A stretch of DNA of 64,000 bases from Phymorhynchus buccinoides (taxonomy: Eukaryota; Mollusca; Gastropoda; Neogastropoda; Raphitomidae). The translations under genes were made by a program, and so were the position numbers. The notes under the pieces were generated by a model that worked only from the letters and a program-made list of their open reading frames with translations, ran no database searches and had not been told where the DNA came from. Below, piece after piece: positions 13,341-24,176 of the stretch. The stretch's first letter is position 1. Each line of letters begins with the position of its first letter. The DNA lies in NCBI GenBank assembly GCA_017654935.2, contig CM065693.1:59316247-59380246 (forward strand), written 5' to 3'.

Positions 13341-14160
13341 CTGCAAGGACACACAGACATCATCATAACACCTCCATGTTGCAGGCCGCCGTGTGACACT
13401 CATGGGTCATGATCAGCAGCTCCGTCTCCATCGACAACACTGCAAGGACACACAGACATCATCATAACACCTCCATGTTGCAGGCCGCCGTGTGACACTC
13501 ATGGGTCATGATCAGCAGCTCCGTCTCCATCGACAACACTGCAAGGACACACAGACATCATCATAACACCTCCATGTTGCAGGCCGCCGTGTGACACTCA
13601 TGGGTCATGATCAGCAGCTCCGTCTCCATCGACAACACTGCAAAGACACACAGACATCATCATAACACCTCCATGTTGCAGGCCGCCGTGTGACACTCAT
13701 GGGTCATGATCACCAGCTCCGTCTCCATCGACAACACTGCAAAGACACACAGACATCATCATAACACCTCCATGTTGCAGGCCGCCGTGTGACACTCATG
13801 GGTCATGATCAGCATCTCCGTCTCCATCGACAACACTGCAAGGACACACAGACATCATCATAACACCTCCATGTTGCAGGCCGCCGTGTGACACTCATGG
13901 GTCATGATCAGCAGCTCCGTCTCCATCGACAACACTGCAAAGACACACAGACATCATCATAACACCTCCATGTTGCAGGCCGCCGTGTGACACTCATGGG
14001 TCATGATCAGCAGCTCCGTCTCCATCGACAACACTGCAAAGACACACAGACATCATCATAACACCTCCATGTTGCAGGCCGCCGTGTGACACTCATGGGT
14101 CATGTCAGCATCTCCGTCTCCATCGACAACACTGGCAAAGACACACAGACTCCTCATAGA
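13341..14160 (-). repeat. 99-bp array of partial exon A' copies with acceptor
   Basis: Eight units of exactly 99 bp (cctccatgttgc at 13371, 13470 and every 99 bp), the last one degraded. On the minus strand each holds a CTTTGCAG or CCTTGCAG acceptor and the first 68 nt of exon A', followed by GTGTTATG. All units have GAC where the true exon has GCC (Thr for Ala in the exon frame). Confidence 0.97.
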
Positions 14161-14344
14161 CACCATCCAGTTGCAGGCACCACAGACATCATCATAACAC
14201 CTCCACGTTAACAGCAACGCAGACATCATCTAACCACCTCCATGTTACAGCAACTGCAGACATCATCATAAGACCACATTATACGAAGGCAACACACACA
14301 ATCATAACTCCTTCACATTAACAGCAACACAAAACATCTCTTAC
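14161..14344. repeat. Degenerate cacagacatcatcata units
   Basis: Short 35-45 bp units with acagacatcatcataacacctcc, derived from the spacer of the 99-bp array and much eroded. The counterpart at 58890-59060 is cleaner. Confidence 0.7.
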
Positions 14345-17300
14345 TCATCACTCCCTCTCTCTCTTCTCTCTCATTCAAGTCCAGCCCCCCCCCGCCCCCC
14401 TTTCTCTCTCCACTTCCTGTGAGGGTGTGGATTCTCTCTCTCCTCTGCTCACCTTCCTGTGAGGAAGGTGTCTCTCTCCTCACCTTCCTGTGAGGATTGG
14501 GATGCCACTTCTCTCTCTCTCGCACCTTCTCTGTGAGGGTGGGGATAGTCTCTCTCTCTCTCACCTTCCTGTAGGGGGGGGTATGTCTCTCTCTCTCTCT
14601 CTCACTTCCTTTGAAGGAAGGGATGTCTCTCCTCTTCACCTTCCTGGAGGGTGGGGATGTCGCTCTCTCACCTTACCTGTTAGGGTGGGGGATGCACGCT
14701 CTCTCACCTTCCTGGTGAGGGTGGGGATGCCAATCTCTCTCTCGCCTCTCCACTTCTGTGAGGGTGGGGATGTCTCTCTCTCTCACTTCCTGTGAGGATG
14801 TGATGCCCTTCTCTCTCCTCTCTCCCTTCCTGTGAGGGTGGGGATGTCTCTCGTCTCTCTCACCTTCCTGTGAGGGTGGGGATGTCTCCCTCTCTCTCTC
14901 TCAGCCTCCTGTGAGGGTGGGGTTTCTCTCCTCCTCTCACTTTCCTGGGCAGGATGGGGGATGCCCTCTCTCTCGCTCTCTCACCTTCCTGTGATGGTGG
15001 TGATGTCTCTCTCTCTCACCTCCTGTGAGGTGGAGGATGTCCGCTCTCTCTCGCTCACCATTCCTGGAGGAAGGGATGTCTCTCTCGTCACCTTCCTGGA
15101 TGGTGGGGATGCCAGCTCTCTCTCTCTCACCTTCCTGATGAAGGTGGGGATGTCTCTCTCAGTCACCTTCCTGTGAGGAGTGGGATGTCTCTCTCTCGTC
15201 ACCCTTCCCTGTTGATGGTGGGGATGTCTCTCTCTCTCACCTTCCTGTCAGGGTGGGGATGTCCCGCTCTCTCCTCCACCTTCCTGTCAGGTGTGGATGT
15301 CTCTCTCTCTGCACTCTTCCTGTCTAGGTGGGGATGGTCTCTCTCATCACCTTCCTGTGAGGGTGGGGATCTCTCTCTCCTCGCGTCTCAGTCACCCTTC
15401 CTGTTGAGGGCTGGGGATGTCTCTCTCTTCCTAGACCTTCCTGTCAGGGTGGGATGTCTTCTCTCTCACCTTCTGTGAGTGGGGATGTCTCTCTCTCTCA
15501 CCTTCCTTGTAAGGGTGGGGATGTCTCTCTCTCAACACCTTCCTTTGCAGGAGTGGGGATTTCCTCTCTCAACCTTCTGTGAGAGGTGGGGTATCTCTCT
15601 CTCTGTCTCCCTCTCTCACCTCCTGTGAGGGTGGGGATGTTCTCTCTACACTCACCTTCCGTGTAGGTGGGGATGTCCTCTTTCTCACCTTCTTGAGGTG
15701 GGGATTCTCTGTGTCCGCTCTCTTCTCACCTCCTGTGAGGGGGGGGGGTTTGGGGATGTTCTCTCTCTCACACATCCTGTGATGTGGGGGGATGTTCTCT
15801 CTCTCTCACCTTCCTGTTCAGGGTGGGAAATTCTCTCTCTACCTTCCTGTGAGGGTGGGATGTCTCTCTCTCTCACCTTCCTGTCAGGGTGGGGATTCTC
15901 TCTCTCTCACCTTCCTGTGAGGGTGGTGATGTCTCTCTCTCTCACCGTCTTGCCTTAGGGTGGGGATGTCTCTCTCGTACCTTCCTGTGAGGGTGGGGAT
16001 CTCTCGTCTCCATCTTCTCTCTCTCCACCTTCCTGTGAGGGTGGGAGATGTCTCTCTCTCGATCCCTTCCTGTTAGGGTGGGATGTCTCTCTCGGTCACC
16101 GTCCTGTCAGGGTGTTGGGCTTATGTCCTCTCTCTCTCAAAAATCTCCTCCTCTCCCTTCCTGTGAGGTGAGGGTGATGTCTCTCTCTCTCTCACACCTT
16201 CCTGTCATGGTGGGGGATGTTCTCCCTCTCTCTCCTCTATCTAGTGATGGGTTGGGATCTCTCTCTCCTCTCTCTCTCTCTCCGGTCTATCCCATCATCA
16301 CCTCCTGTGAGGGTGGGGATGTCTCTCTCTCACCTTCTGTAGAGGGTGGGGATGTCTCTCTCACCTTCCTTGAGGGTGGGGATGTCTCTCTCGCGTCACC
16401 TTCCTGTGAAAGCGGTGTGGTGTCCCTCTCTTCTCACCTTTTCCGTGCGGGTGGGGATGTCTCTCTCCTCCTCTCACCTTCCTGTAGGGTTGGGATGTCT
16501 TCTCTCATCTCACCTTCCTGTGAGGGTGGGGGATGCCAAACTCTCTCCTCAACCTTTCCTTGGGGTGAGGGTGGGTATGTCTCCTCCTCATCCTCAGCCT
16601 TCCTAGTCCGAGGTGGTGATGTCCTCCGTCTCTTCATCACCTTCCTGTCAGGGTAGGGTGGATGTCTCTTCTCTCTCTCTACTCAACCTTCCTGTGAGGG
16701 TGGGGTGTCTCTCTCTCACCGTCCTGTCAGGTGGGGGATGTCCTCTCTTCTCTAATCAACCTCATCACCTTTCCCGTTGAGGGTTGGGATGTCTCTCTAC
16801 TCTACCTTCCTGTGTCAGGGTGGTGGGGATGTCTCTCTCTCTCACCTTCCTGTGAGGGTTGGGGTGTCTCTCTCTCACCTTCCTGTCTAGGGTGGGGATT
16901 TCTCTCTCTCTCACCAACTTCCTGTCATGGTAGGGATATGTCTCTCTCTCTACGCTCCTCACCTTCCTGTGAGGGTGGGGATGTCTCTCTCCTCCTCTCA
17001 CCTTCTGTGATGGTGGGATTCTCTTACTTTCTCACCTTCCTGTGAGGTGGGGATGTCTCTCACTCTCGACCTTCCTGTTCAGGTGGGATGTCTCTCTCCC
17101 ACCTTCCTGTGAATGGTGGGATGTCCCCTCTCTCTCCCTTCCTGGAGGGTGGGATTTGTCCTCTCATCTCACCTCCTGTGTGGTGTGGGGATGTCTCATG
17201 CTCTCTCCTCATCTTCCCTGTGAGGGTGGTGATGTCTGTCTCTCACCACTTCCTGTGGGTAGTGTGGGAATTTCTCTCTCATTCCTCTCTGATCAATATT

Positions 17301-17550
17301 CCCTGTGAGTGTGGGGATGTCCTGTCTCTGCACCTTCCTGTGAGGGTGGGGATGTCTGTCTCACCTTCCTAGTAGGGTGAGGATGTCCTCTCTCACCTTC
17401 CTGTGAGGGTTGGGATGTCTCTCTCTCTACGCTTCCTGTTAGCGGTGGGGATGTCTCTCTCTCTTTCTTCCTGTGTAAGAGGGTGTGATGTCTCTCTCAC
17501 CTCTGTGCAGGGTGGGGAGTCTGTTCTCTCACCTTCCTAGTGAGGGTGGA
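14345..17550 (-). repeat. About 36-bp minisatellite with donor-like motif, noisy copy
   Basis: Roughly 85-90 units of accttcctgtgagggtgggg plus gatgtctctctctc, with very frequent one-base insertions and deletions. Read on the minus strand each unit contains GGAAG/GTGAGAG, a good match to a splice donor. The same array at 59131-61704 is nearly perfect. Confidence 0.95.
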
Positions 17551-17585
17551 GGATGCATCACATCTGCCATGGCGACGGGCCATAC

Positions 17586-17726
17586 CTGCGAGCAGGCGGT
17601 TGGCCCAGGCGGTCCGTCGTCTTCTCCACGAGGCTCACCACTGGCACGGAACACTTTGGCCCCCCTTCTGGTCGGCCGGAATAATCATTATCCTGGCTTC
17701 CCCCCCTTCCACTGCCTCATCACGTT
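17586..17726 (-). CDS. SPG11: Possible spatacsin exon upstream of A' (tentative)
   Basis: Between the 36-bp array and the gap lies non-repetitive GC-rich sequence with a strong acceptor (pyrimidine run, then CATCACAG/AACGTG) and a good donor CTCGCAG/GTATGG. The frame that joins exon A' in phase (phase 1) ends TAWANRLLA before the exon A' residues, but meets a TGA at 17635-17637. Another frame over the same bases reads VVSLVEKTTDRLGQ. One or two indel errors in this noisy contig end could reconcile them, or a shorter exon could start after the TGA. The matching place in the other copy falls in or beyond the gap. I cannot confirm similarity to spatacsin. Confidence 0.35.
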
Positions 17727-17943
17727 CTGTGATGAGAGACAGAGACAGAGAGGAGAAGATCCAGCTCCTTCCTTCCACCCGCCCTTCCCCCCCCACTCTC
17801 CCTGTTCCAGATTCCACTCCCCTTGTTGCCAAACTACTAACTTATTGCCTCCGTCTGAGAGTTAGAGGAACAGCTGAACACCAGGAGAGAGAAGAGACGA
17901 ATAGAAGACGAAATAGAGATCCCCACCAAGATAAAGGAAGAGG

Positions 17944-18443
17944 NNNNNNNNNNNNNNNNNNNNNNNNNNNNNNNNNNNNNNNNNNNNNNNNNNNNNNNNN
18001 NNNNNNNNNNNNNNNNNNNNNNNNNNNNNNNNNNNNNNNNNNNNNNNNNNNNNNNNNNNNNNNNNNNNNNNNNNNNNNNNNNNNNNNNNNNNNNNNNNNN
18101 NNNNNNNNNNNNNNNNNNNNNNNNNNNNNNNNNNNNNNNNNNNNNNNNNNNNNNNNNNNNNNNNNNNNNNNNNNNNNNNNNNNNNNNNNNNNNNNNNNNN
18201 NNNNNNNNNNNNNNNNNNNNNNNNNNNNNNNNNNNNNNNNNNNNNNNNNNNNNNNNNNNNNNNNNNNNNNNNNNNNNNNNNNNNNNNNNNNNNNNNNNNN
18301 NNNNNNNNNNNNNNNNNNNNNNNNNNNNNNNNNNNNNNNNNNNNNNNNNNNNNNNNNNNNNNNNNNNNNNNNNNNNNNNNNNNNNNNNNNNNNNNNNNNN
18401 NNNNNNNNNNNNNNNNNNNNNNNNNNNNNNNNNNNNNNNNNNN
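17944..18443. other. Assembly gap (500 N)
   Basis: Exactly 500 Ns, the same length as the gap at 61705-62204. The round, repeated number suggests a scaffolding gap of unknown true size. Confidence 0.99.
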
Positions 18444-18785
18444 GACACTTTATTTGTCTATCAGAAGAATATAATTTTAACTATGGGTATGATTTAGTAA
18501 ATGGATCTTAGAATATTAAGCTAACATAGTCATATGGAATAGTGTAAAAGAAAAAAAAATGGGGAAAAGGGGCTATGGACTCATAGTTAATTGTCGTGTG
18601 TATGTTGTAGGTGCATGAGAGAGAGAGAGGAGAGAGAGAGAGACGAATGGTAGAGAGAGATCGAGAGAGAGAAGAGAGAGAGAGAGAGAAGGCAGACAGA
18701 CAGACAAACAGAGATACAGAGCTTTACTTGATTCTATTGATTTGGCACATCCTTGCCATAGCTGTTACACCATGAAAAAAACTAC
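18444..18785. other. Contig start, AT-rich with a (GA)n tract
   Basis: A short unique AT-rich part, then an interrupted (GA)n tract at about 18618-18690 and a short caga repeat. No gene was seen. Confidence 0.7.
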
Positions 18786-21132
18786 TACCGTATTTTTCAG
18801 ACTAGAATGCACAAGCTACTATAGCCCCCCCCCCCCCCCCCCCTCCCCCCTCATTGTTTACCCCCCCCCTCCCAAAAATCCATTTGTTCTTATAATTGTC
18901 TGTATTGTCTGTCAAATTCATAGCGCAGGGGTCTCAGTATGGGGAAAAGGCATCGCCTTATAATTGTCTTTATTGTCTGTCATATCATAGCGCAGGGGTC
19001 TCAGTCTGGGGAAAAGGCATCGCCTTATAATTGTCTGTATTGTCTGTCATATCATAGCGCAGGGGTCTGGGGGAAAAGGCATCGCCTTATAATTGTCTGT
19101 ATTGTCTGTCATATCATAAACGCAGGGGTACTGGGAGAAAAGGCATCGCCTATATAATTGTCTGTATTAGTCTGTCATATCATAGGGCACAGGGGTCTCA
19201 GTCTGGGGAAAAGGCATCGCCTTATAATTGTCTTTATTGTCTGTCATATCATAGCGCAGGGGTCTGGGGAAAAGGCATCGCCTTATAATTGTCTGTATTG
19301 TCTGTCAAATCATAGCGCAGGGGTATGGGGAAAGGTATCGCCTTATAATTGTCTATATTGTCTGTCATATCATAGCACAGGGGTATGGGTCAAAGGCCTG
19401 GCCTTATAATGTCTATATGTCTGTTCATCATAGCGCAGGGGTCTGGGATAAGGTATCGCCATTATAATTGTTATATGTCATAATCCATAGCACAGGGGTC
19501 TGGGGAAAAAAGGCATCGCCTTATATTTGTCTGTATTGTCCTGTCATGATTCTATGACGCATCAGGGGTCTGGGGAACAAGCATCGCCTTATAATTGTCT
19601 GTATTGGTCTGTCATATCATAGGCTACAGGGGGGTCTGGGGAAAAGGCATCGCCTTATAATTGTCTGTACTGTCTGTCATATCATAGCTCAGGGGTCTGG
19701 GGAAAAGGCATCGCCTTATAATTGTCTTTATTGTCTGTCATATCATAGTGCAGGGGTCTGGGGAAAAGGCATCGCCTTATAATTGTCTTTATTGTCTGTC
19801 ATATCATAGCACAGGGGTCTGGTGAAAAAGGTATCGCATTATAATTGTCTATATTGGTCTGTCATATCATAGAACCAGGGGTTCTGGGGAAAAGGCATCG
19901 CCTTAATAATTCGTCTGTATTGTATGTCATATTCATTAGCGCAGGCGGTCTGGGGAAAAGGGCATCGCCTTATAATTGTCTGTATTGTCTGTCATATCAT
20001 AGCAACAGGGGTCTGGGGAAAAGGCATCGCCTTATAATTGTCTGTATTGTCTGTCATATCATAGCGCAGGGGTCTCAGTCTGGGGAAAAGGCATTGCCTT
20101 ATAATTGTCTGTATTGTCTGTCATATCATAGCGCAGGGGTCTGGGGAAAAGGCACCGCCTTATAATTGTCTGTATTGTCTGTCATATCATAGCTCAGGGG
20201 TCTGGGGAAAAGGCATCGCCTTATAATTGTCTGTATTGTCTGTCATATCATAGTTGCAGGGGTCTGGGGAAAAGGCATCGCCTTATAATTGTCTATATTG
20301 TCTGTCATATCATAGCGCAGGGGTCTGGGGAAAAAAAAAAAAAAAAAGGCATCGCCTTATAATTGTCTATATTGTCTGTCATATCATAGCGCAGGGGTCT
20401 CAGTCTGGGGAAAAGGCATCGCATTATAATTGTCTATATTGTCTGTCATATCAGAGCACAGGGGTCTGGGGAAAAGGCATCGCCTTATAATTGTCTATAT
20501 TGTCTGTCATATCATAGCGCAGGGGTCTGTGGGAAAAAGGCATCGCCTTATAATTGTCTGTATTGTCTGTCATATCATACGCGCAGGGGTCTGGGGAAAA
20601 GGCATCGCCTTATAATTGTCTGTATTGTCTGTCATATCATAGCGCAGGGGTCTGGGGAAAAGGCATCGCCTTATAATTGTCTTGTATTGTCTGTCCTGTC
20701 ATAGCGCAGGGGTCTGGGGAAAAGGTATCGCCTTATAATTGTCTATATTGTCTGTCATATCATAGCACAGGGGTCTGGGGAAAAGGCATCGCCTTATAAT
20801 TGTCTGTATTGTCTGTCATATCATAGCGCAGGGGTCTCAGTCTGGGGAAAAGGCATCGCCTTATAATTGTCTATATTGTCTGTCATATCATAGCACAGGG
20901 GTCTGGGGAAAAGGCATCGCCTTATAATTGTCTATATTGTCTGTCATATCATAGCGCAGGGGTCTGGGGAAAAGGCATCGCCTTATAATTGTCTATATTG
21001 TCTGTCATATCATAGCGCAGGGGTCTGGGGAAAAGGCATCGCCTTATAATTGTCTGTATTGTCTGTCATATCATAGCGCAGGGGTCTCAGTCTGGGGAAA
21101 AGGCATCGCCTTATAGTCCGAAAAATATGGTA
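18786..21132. mobile_element. DNA-transposon-like element with terminal inverted repeats and expanded inside
   Basis: The left end TACCGTATTTTTCAGACT (18786-18803) and the reverse complement of the right end, TACCATATTTTTCGGACT (21115-21132), match at 16 of 18 positions and face each other. Almost all of the inside is the 61-bp array, whose unit (ggcatcgccttat...) continues directly into the right terminal repeat. No transposase is present, so this would be a non-autonomous element. No clear target-site duplication was found, and the family is not assigned with certainty. Confidence 0.6.
18890..21113. repeat. 61/67-bp minisatellite
   Basis: About 36 units of attgtctgtattgtctgtca, then tatcatagcgcaggggtctg, then gggaaaaggcatcgccttat. 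The longer variant has ctcagt inserted in the tctg part. Units at about 19130-19990 contain many indels, while the rest are clean. An A-run of about 17 bases interrupts one unit near 20331. Confidence 0.95.
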
Positions 21133-21905
21133 GCTTCTTCCTGTAAAAGAGGGAAAAATTCAACTAATCTTTTTCAGTACTTCTTAATACATCATACATT
21201 TTTTTTAAAGAAGAAAAAAAGCTACTGTGAGTGTGAGACTTTGCTGCATGGACAGGGCAATTCATGATCATGCACTGAAGTGCACACAACAATTAAAGCG
21301 CGCATTCCAATTACCTATATGTAACCGACACTTTTGCATCAAGGCACAGAACTGTAGAATCGTTCATTACGGTTACTGAGTCTGTTTACCTTAAATGCAA
21401 TCTACAATTTATTTTTCTGAATGTATGAAACCCCAAACATGAGCCATTTTGATCAAGCACTTTATGGTAATATGGAAAGTATCCAAACAGAAAAGTACAC
21501 TCAGAACTGCGCCTCTTGTTCCACGCTAAGTATCAATTATGCACAACTTTATTTCATTTTTTTCAGTTAACAATCATAAATAATTTCAACCTTAATGAAT
21601 CACCGCAAAACTAAAAAGCCCAAATGGTTTGATAATTGTTAAGTTGACCCCAAAAAATCTATCTACCATCAAACCAAATATATAATCCAAATTCTACTCC
21701 TGAGCAAATGAGAATTTTGATAATTATGATTGAAATGAAACACTTATTTTAACATTTCAGAATGACTGGACTTCTTCAATATTATCAGTTCTCTTGTAAG
21801 CAAACACAATGCATACATTATACTCATCACACACACACACACACACACATCTCTCTCACACGCTTTGAAACAAACACAAAGAATCACCGAAGGCCGCAAA
21901 TGCTA
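21133..21905. other. AT-rich unique sequence 3' of SPG11
   Basis: No gene, RNA or repeat is apparent apart from a short (CA)n at about 21829-21849. Confidence 0.6.
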
Positions 21906-22500
21906 TCACAGACCATGCTAAACCATAAATTTCAACAGACCATGCTAAACCATAGATTTCAACAGACCATGCTAAACCATAGATTTCAACAGACCATGCT
22001 AAACCATAGATTTCAACAGACCATGCTAAACCATAAATTTCAACAGACCATGCTAAACCATAGATTTCAACAGACCATGCTAAACCATAAATTTCAACAG
22101 ACCATGCTAAACCATAGATTTCAACAGACCATGCTAAACCATAGATTTCAACAGACCATGCTAAACCATAGATTTCAACAGACCATGCTAAACCATAAAT
22201 TTCAACAGACCATGCTAAACCATAGATTTCAACAGACCATGCTAAACCATAGATTTCAACAGACCATGCTAAACCATAGATTTCAACAGACCATGCTAAA
22301 CCATAGATTTCAACAGACCATGCTAAACCATAGATTTCAATAAACCATGCTAAACCATAGATTTCAACAGACCATGCTAAACCATAGATTTCAATAAACC
22401 ATGCTAAACCATAGATTTCAACAGACCATGCTAAACCATAGATTTCAACAGACCATGCTAAACCATAGATTTCAATAAACCTTGCTAAACCATATAATTT
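21906..22500. repeat. 27-bp minisatellite
   Basis: About 22 units of accatgctaaaccatagatt plus tcaacag, with a/g and ag/ta variants. The 27-bp unit is stop-free in several frames, which gives open frames of repeated nonapeptides (QTMLNHRFQ forward, IYGLAWSVE reverse). I see no evidence that these are genes. Confidence 0.95.
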
Positions 22501-22879
22501 CAATCACTGATTGTAACTTCTCCTTCTGCCTAAATTATCTATGAATTCATCCTCAGCAGTATAATTTGTAGCACATCTTATCTACACATAATTTGCTTTG
22601 AACAAAAACAAAATGCTTTAGTAAATCAACAGACAATTTTACTTCAAAACTCAGCATTCACAATTGATACAGAGAATAAAGTATTCCATCACAAGAATGT
22701 CTTCACTGCATTTACGGGTACTGTTGCATATATCCGTATAGATCTCTGACAGCCTTACAAAGAAACCATCAAACAAAGAAGAGTGTGTTAAGAAGAACAA
22801 TAAAACCTAAAACTCAGGCAAAAAACTCACTTGGAGACGGAGCTTTCCAAGTGAGTACAGTGCTGCTAAATGAAAAGAA
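22501..22879. other. AT-rich spacer
   Basis: Unique sequence with a short inverted repeat near 22828-22854 (cacttgga...tccaagtg). A diverged relative of the following 73-bp unit starts near 22740. Confidence 0.5.
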
Positions 22880-23110
22880 GAATGTCTTCATTAAATTTAG
22901 CAGTACTGTACACATCTCTGACAACCTTACAAAGAAGCCATCAAACAAAGAAGAATGTCTTCATTAAATATAGCAGTACTGTACACATCTCTGACAACCT
23001 TACAAAGAAGCCATCAAACAAAGAAGAATGTCTTCATTAAATATAGCAGTACTGTACACATCTCTGACAACCTTACAAAGAAGCCATCAAACAAAGAAGA
23101 ATGTCTTCAC
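22880..23110. repeat. 73-bp tandem repeat, about 3 copies
   Basis: The string aatgtcttca starts at about 22881, 22954, 23027 and 23100, an exact 73-bp period. The last copy runs into the 43-bp array. Confidence 0.9.
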
Positions 23111-24022
23111 TGCAGGCTGGTGAGGTCCTTGATGTAGGAGGAGGTGGTTGTTCACTGCAGGCTGGTGAGGTCCTTGATGTAGGAAGTGTTCACTGCAGGC
23201 TGGTGAGGTCCTTGATGAAGGAGGAGGTGGTGTTCACTGCAGGCTGGTGAGGTCCTTGATGTAGGAGGAGGTGGTGTTGACTGCAGGCTGGTGAGGTCCT
23301 TGATGTAGGTGTTCACTGCAGGCTGGTGAGGTCCTTGATGTAGGTGGTGGTGTTCACTGCAGGCTGGTGAGGTCCTTAATGTAGAGGTGTTCACTGCAGG
23401 CTGGTGAGGTCCTTGATGTAGGAGGAGGTGTTCACTGCAGGCTGGTGAGGTCCTTGAGGTAGGAGGAGGTGGTGTTCACTGCAGACTGGTGAGGTCCTTG
23501 ATGTAGGAGGAGGTGGTGTTCACTGCAGGCTGGTGAGGTCCTTGATGTAGGAGGTGGTGTTCACTGCAGGCTGGTGAGGTCCTTAATGTAGAGGTGTTCA
23601 CTGCAGGCTGGTGAGGTCCTTGATGTAGGAGGAGGTGTTCACTGCAGGCTGGTGAGGTCTTTGATGTAGGAGGAGGTGGTGTTCACTACAGGCTGGTGAG
23701 GTCCTTGATGTAGGAGGAGGTGGTGTTCACTGCAGGCTGGTGAGGTCCTTGATGTAGGAGGAGGTGGTGTTCACTGCAGCCTGGTGAGGTCCTTGATGTA
23801 GGAGGTGGTGTTCCTTGATGTCACTACAGGCTGGTGAGGTCCTTGATGTAGGAGGTGTTCACTGCAGGCTGGTGAGGTCCTTGATGTAGGAGGAGGTGGT
23901 GTTCACTGCAGGCTGGTGAGGTCCTTGATGTAGGAGGAGGAGGTGTTCACTGCAGGCTGGTGAGGTCCTTGATGTAGGAGGTGGTGGTTTCACTGCAGGC
24001 TGGTGAGGTCCTTGATGTAGGA
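23110..24022 (-). repeat. 43/44-bp minisatellite made from the SPG11 stop-codon region
   Basis: About 21 units with 38-44 bp spacing. On the minus strand each repeats the last dozen codons of the gene (SSYIKDLTSLQ and the TGA stop) with a few flanking bases. It lies in what would be the 3' untranslated region, so a transcript through it would contain many copies of the coding end. Confidence 0.95.
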
Positions 24023-24176
24023 GGAGGTAGTGTCACAGCGCAGCATGTCCCTGAGGACGTCCTGCAGCCCCAAGTCCTGGGCGATGCGGTGCTGGGTCCA
24101 CACGTCTCCGCACAGCCGCAGCACCTTCTTCACCTGACCCGCACAGCTCGTCAGCTTGCCCGGACTGTGCCGCAGT
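23990..24176 (-). CDS. SPG11: Spatacsin last coding exon G, with stop codon
   Basis: 187 bp including the TGA stop at 23990-23992. Acceptor ACCTTGTGCAG/ACTGCGG. One base completes the Lys codon split by the phase-2 intron F-G, then LRHSPGKLTSCAGQVKKVLR, LCGDVWTQHRIAQDLGLQDV and a tail ending SSYIKDLTSLQ. It matches the end of spatacsin in pattern: a Lys-Lys-Leu/Val-Leu helix, a Cys-x-Asp-Val motif, then a hydrophobic helix and a short Lys-Asp-containing tail. Both edges are in minisatellites: the acceptor in the 46-bp array and the stop codon in the 43-bp array. No clear AATAAA signal was identified downstream, so the transcript end is not placed. Confidence 0.85.

Larger units (their letters stand above)
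1..17943. repeat. Left copy of a large duplicated segment (exons A'-D' of SPG11)
   Basis: This whole contig parallels 39413-61704 in the same orientation: 80-bp array, exon D, 72/75-bp array, exon C, 82-bp array, exon B, low-complexity intron, LINE fragment, long unique intron, exon A, 99-bp array and 36-bp array all recur in order. The offset between copies is 39,588 at exon D, about 44,890 at C and B, and 44,727 at A. The main length difference is thus the 72/75-bp array, about 2.8 kb here and 8.0 kb in the other copy. Exons A-D show one silent difference that I could find. The copy ends at a 500-N gap, which fits either a tandem duplication or an unpurged haplotype contig. Confidence 0.9.

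Noticed and set aside
14313..17372. Many Ser/Leu-rich and Arg/Glu/His-rich open frames
   Set aside because: Products of CT/GA-rich 36-bp units in noisy sequence.
21762..22503. Nonapeptide open frames on both strands
   Set aside because: Translation of a 27-bp minisatellite; both strands are open for the same reason.
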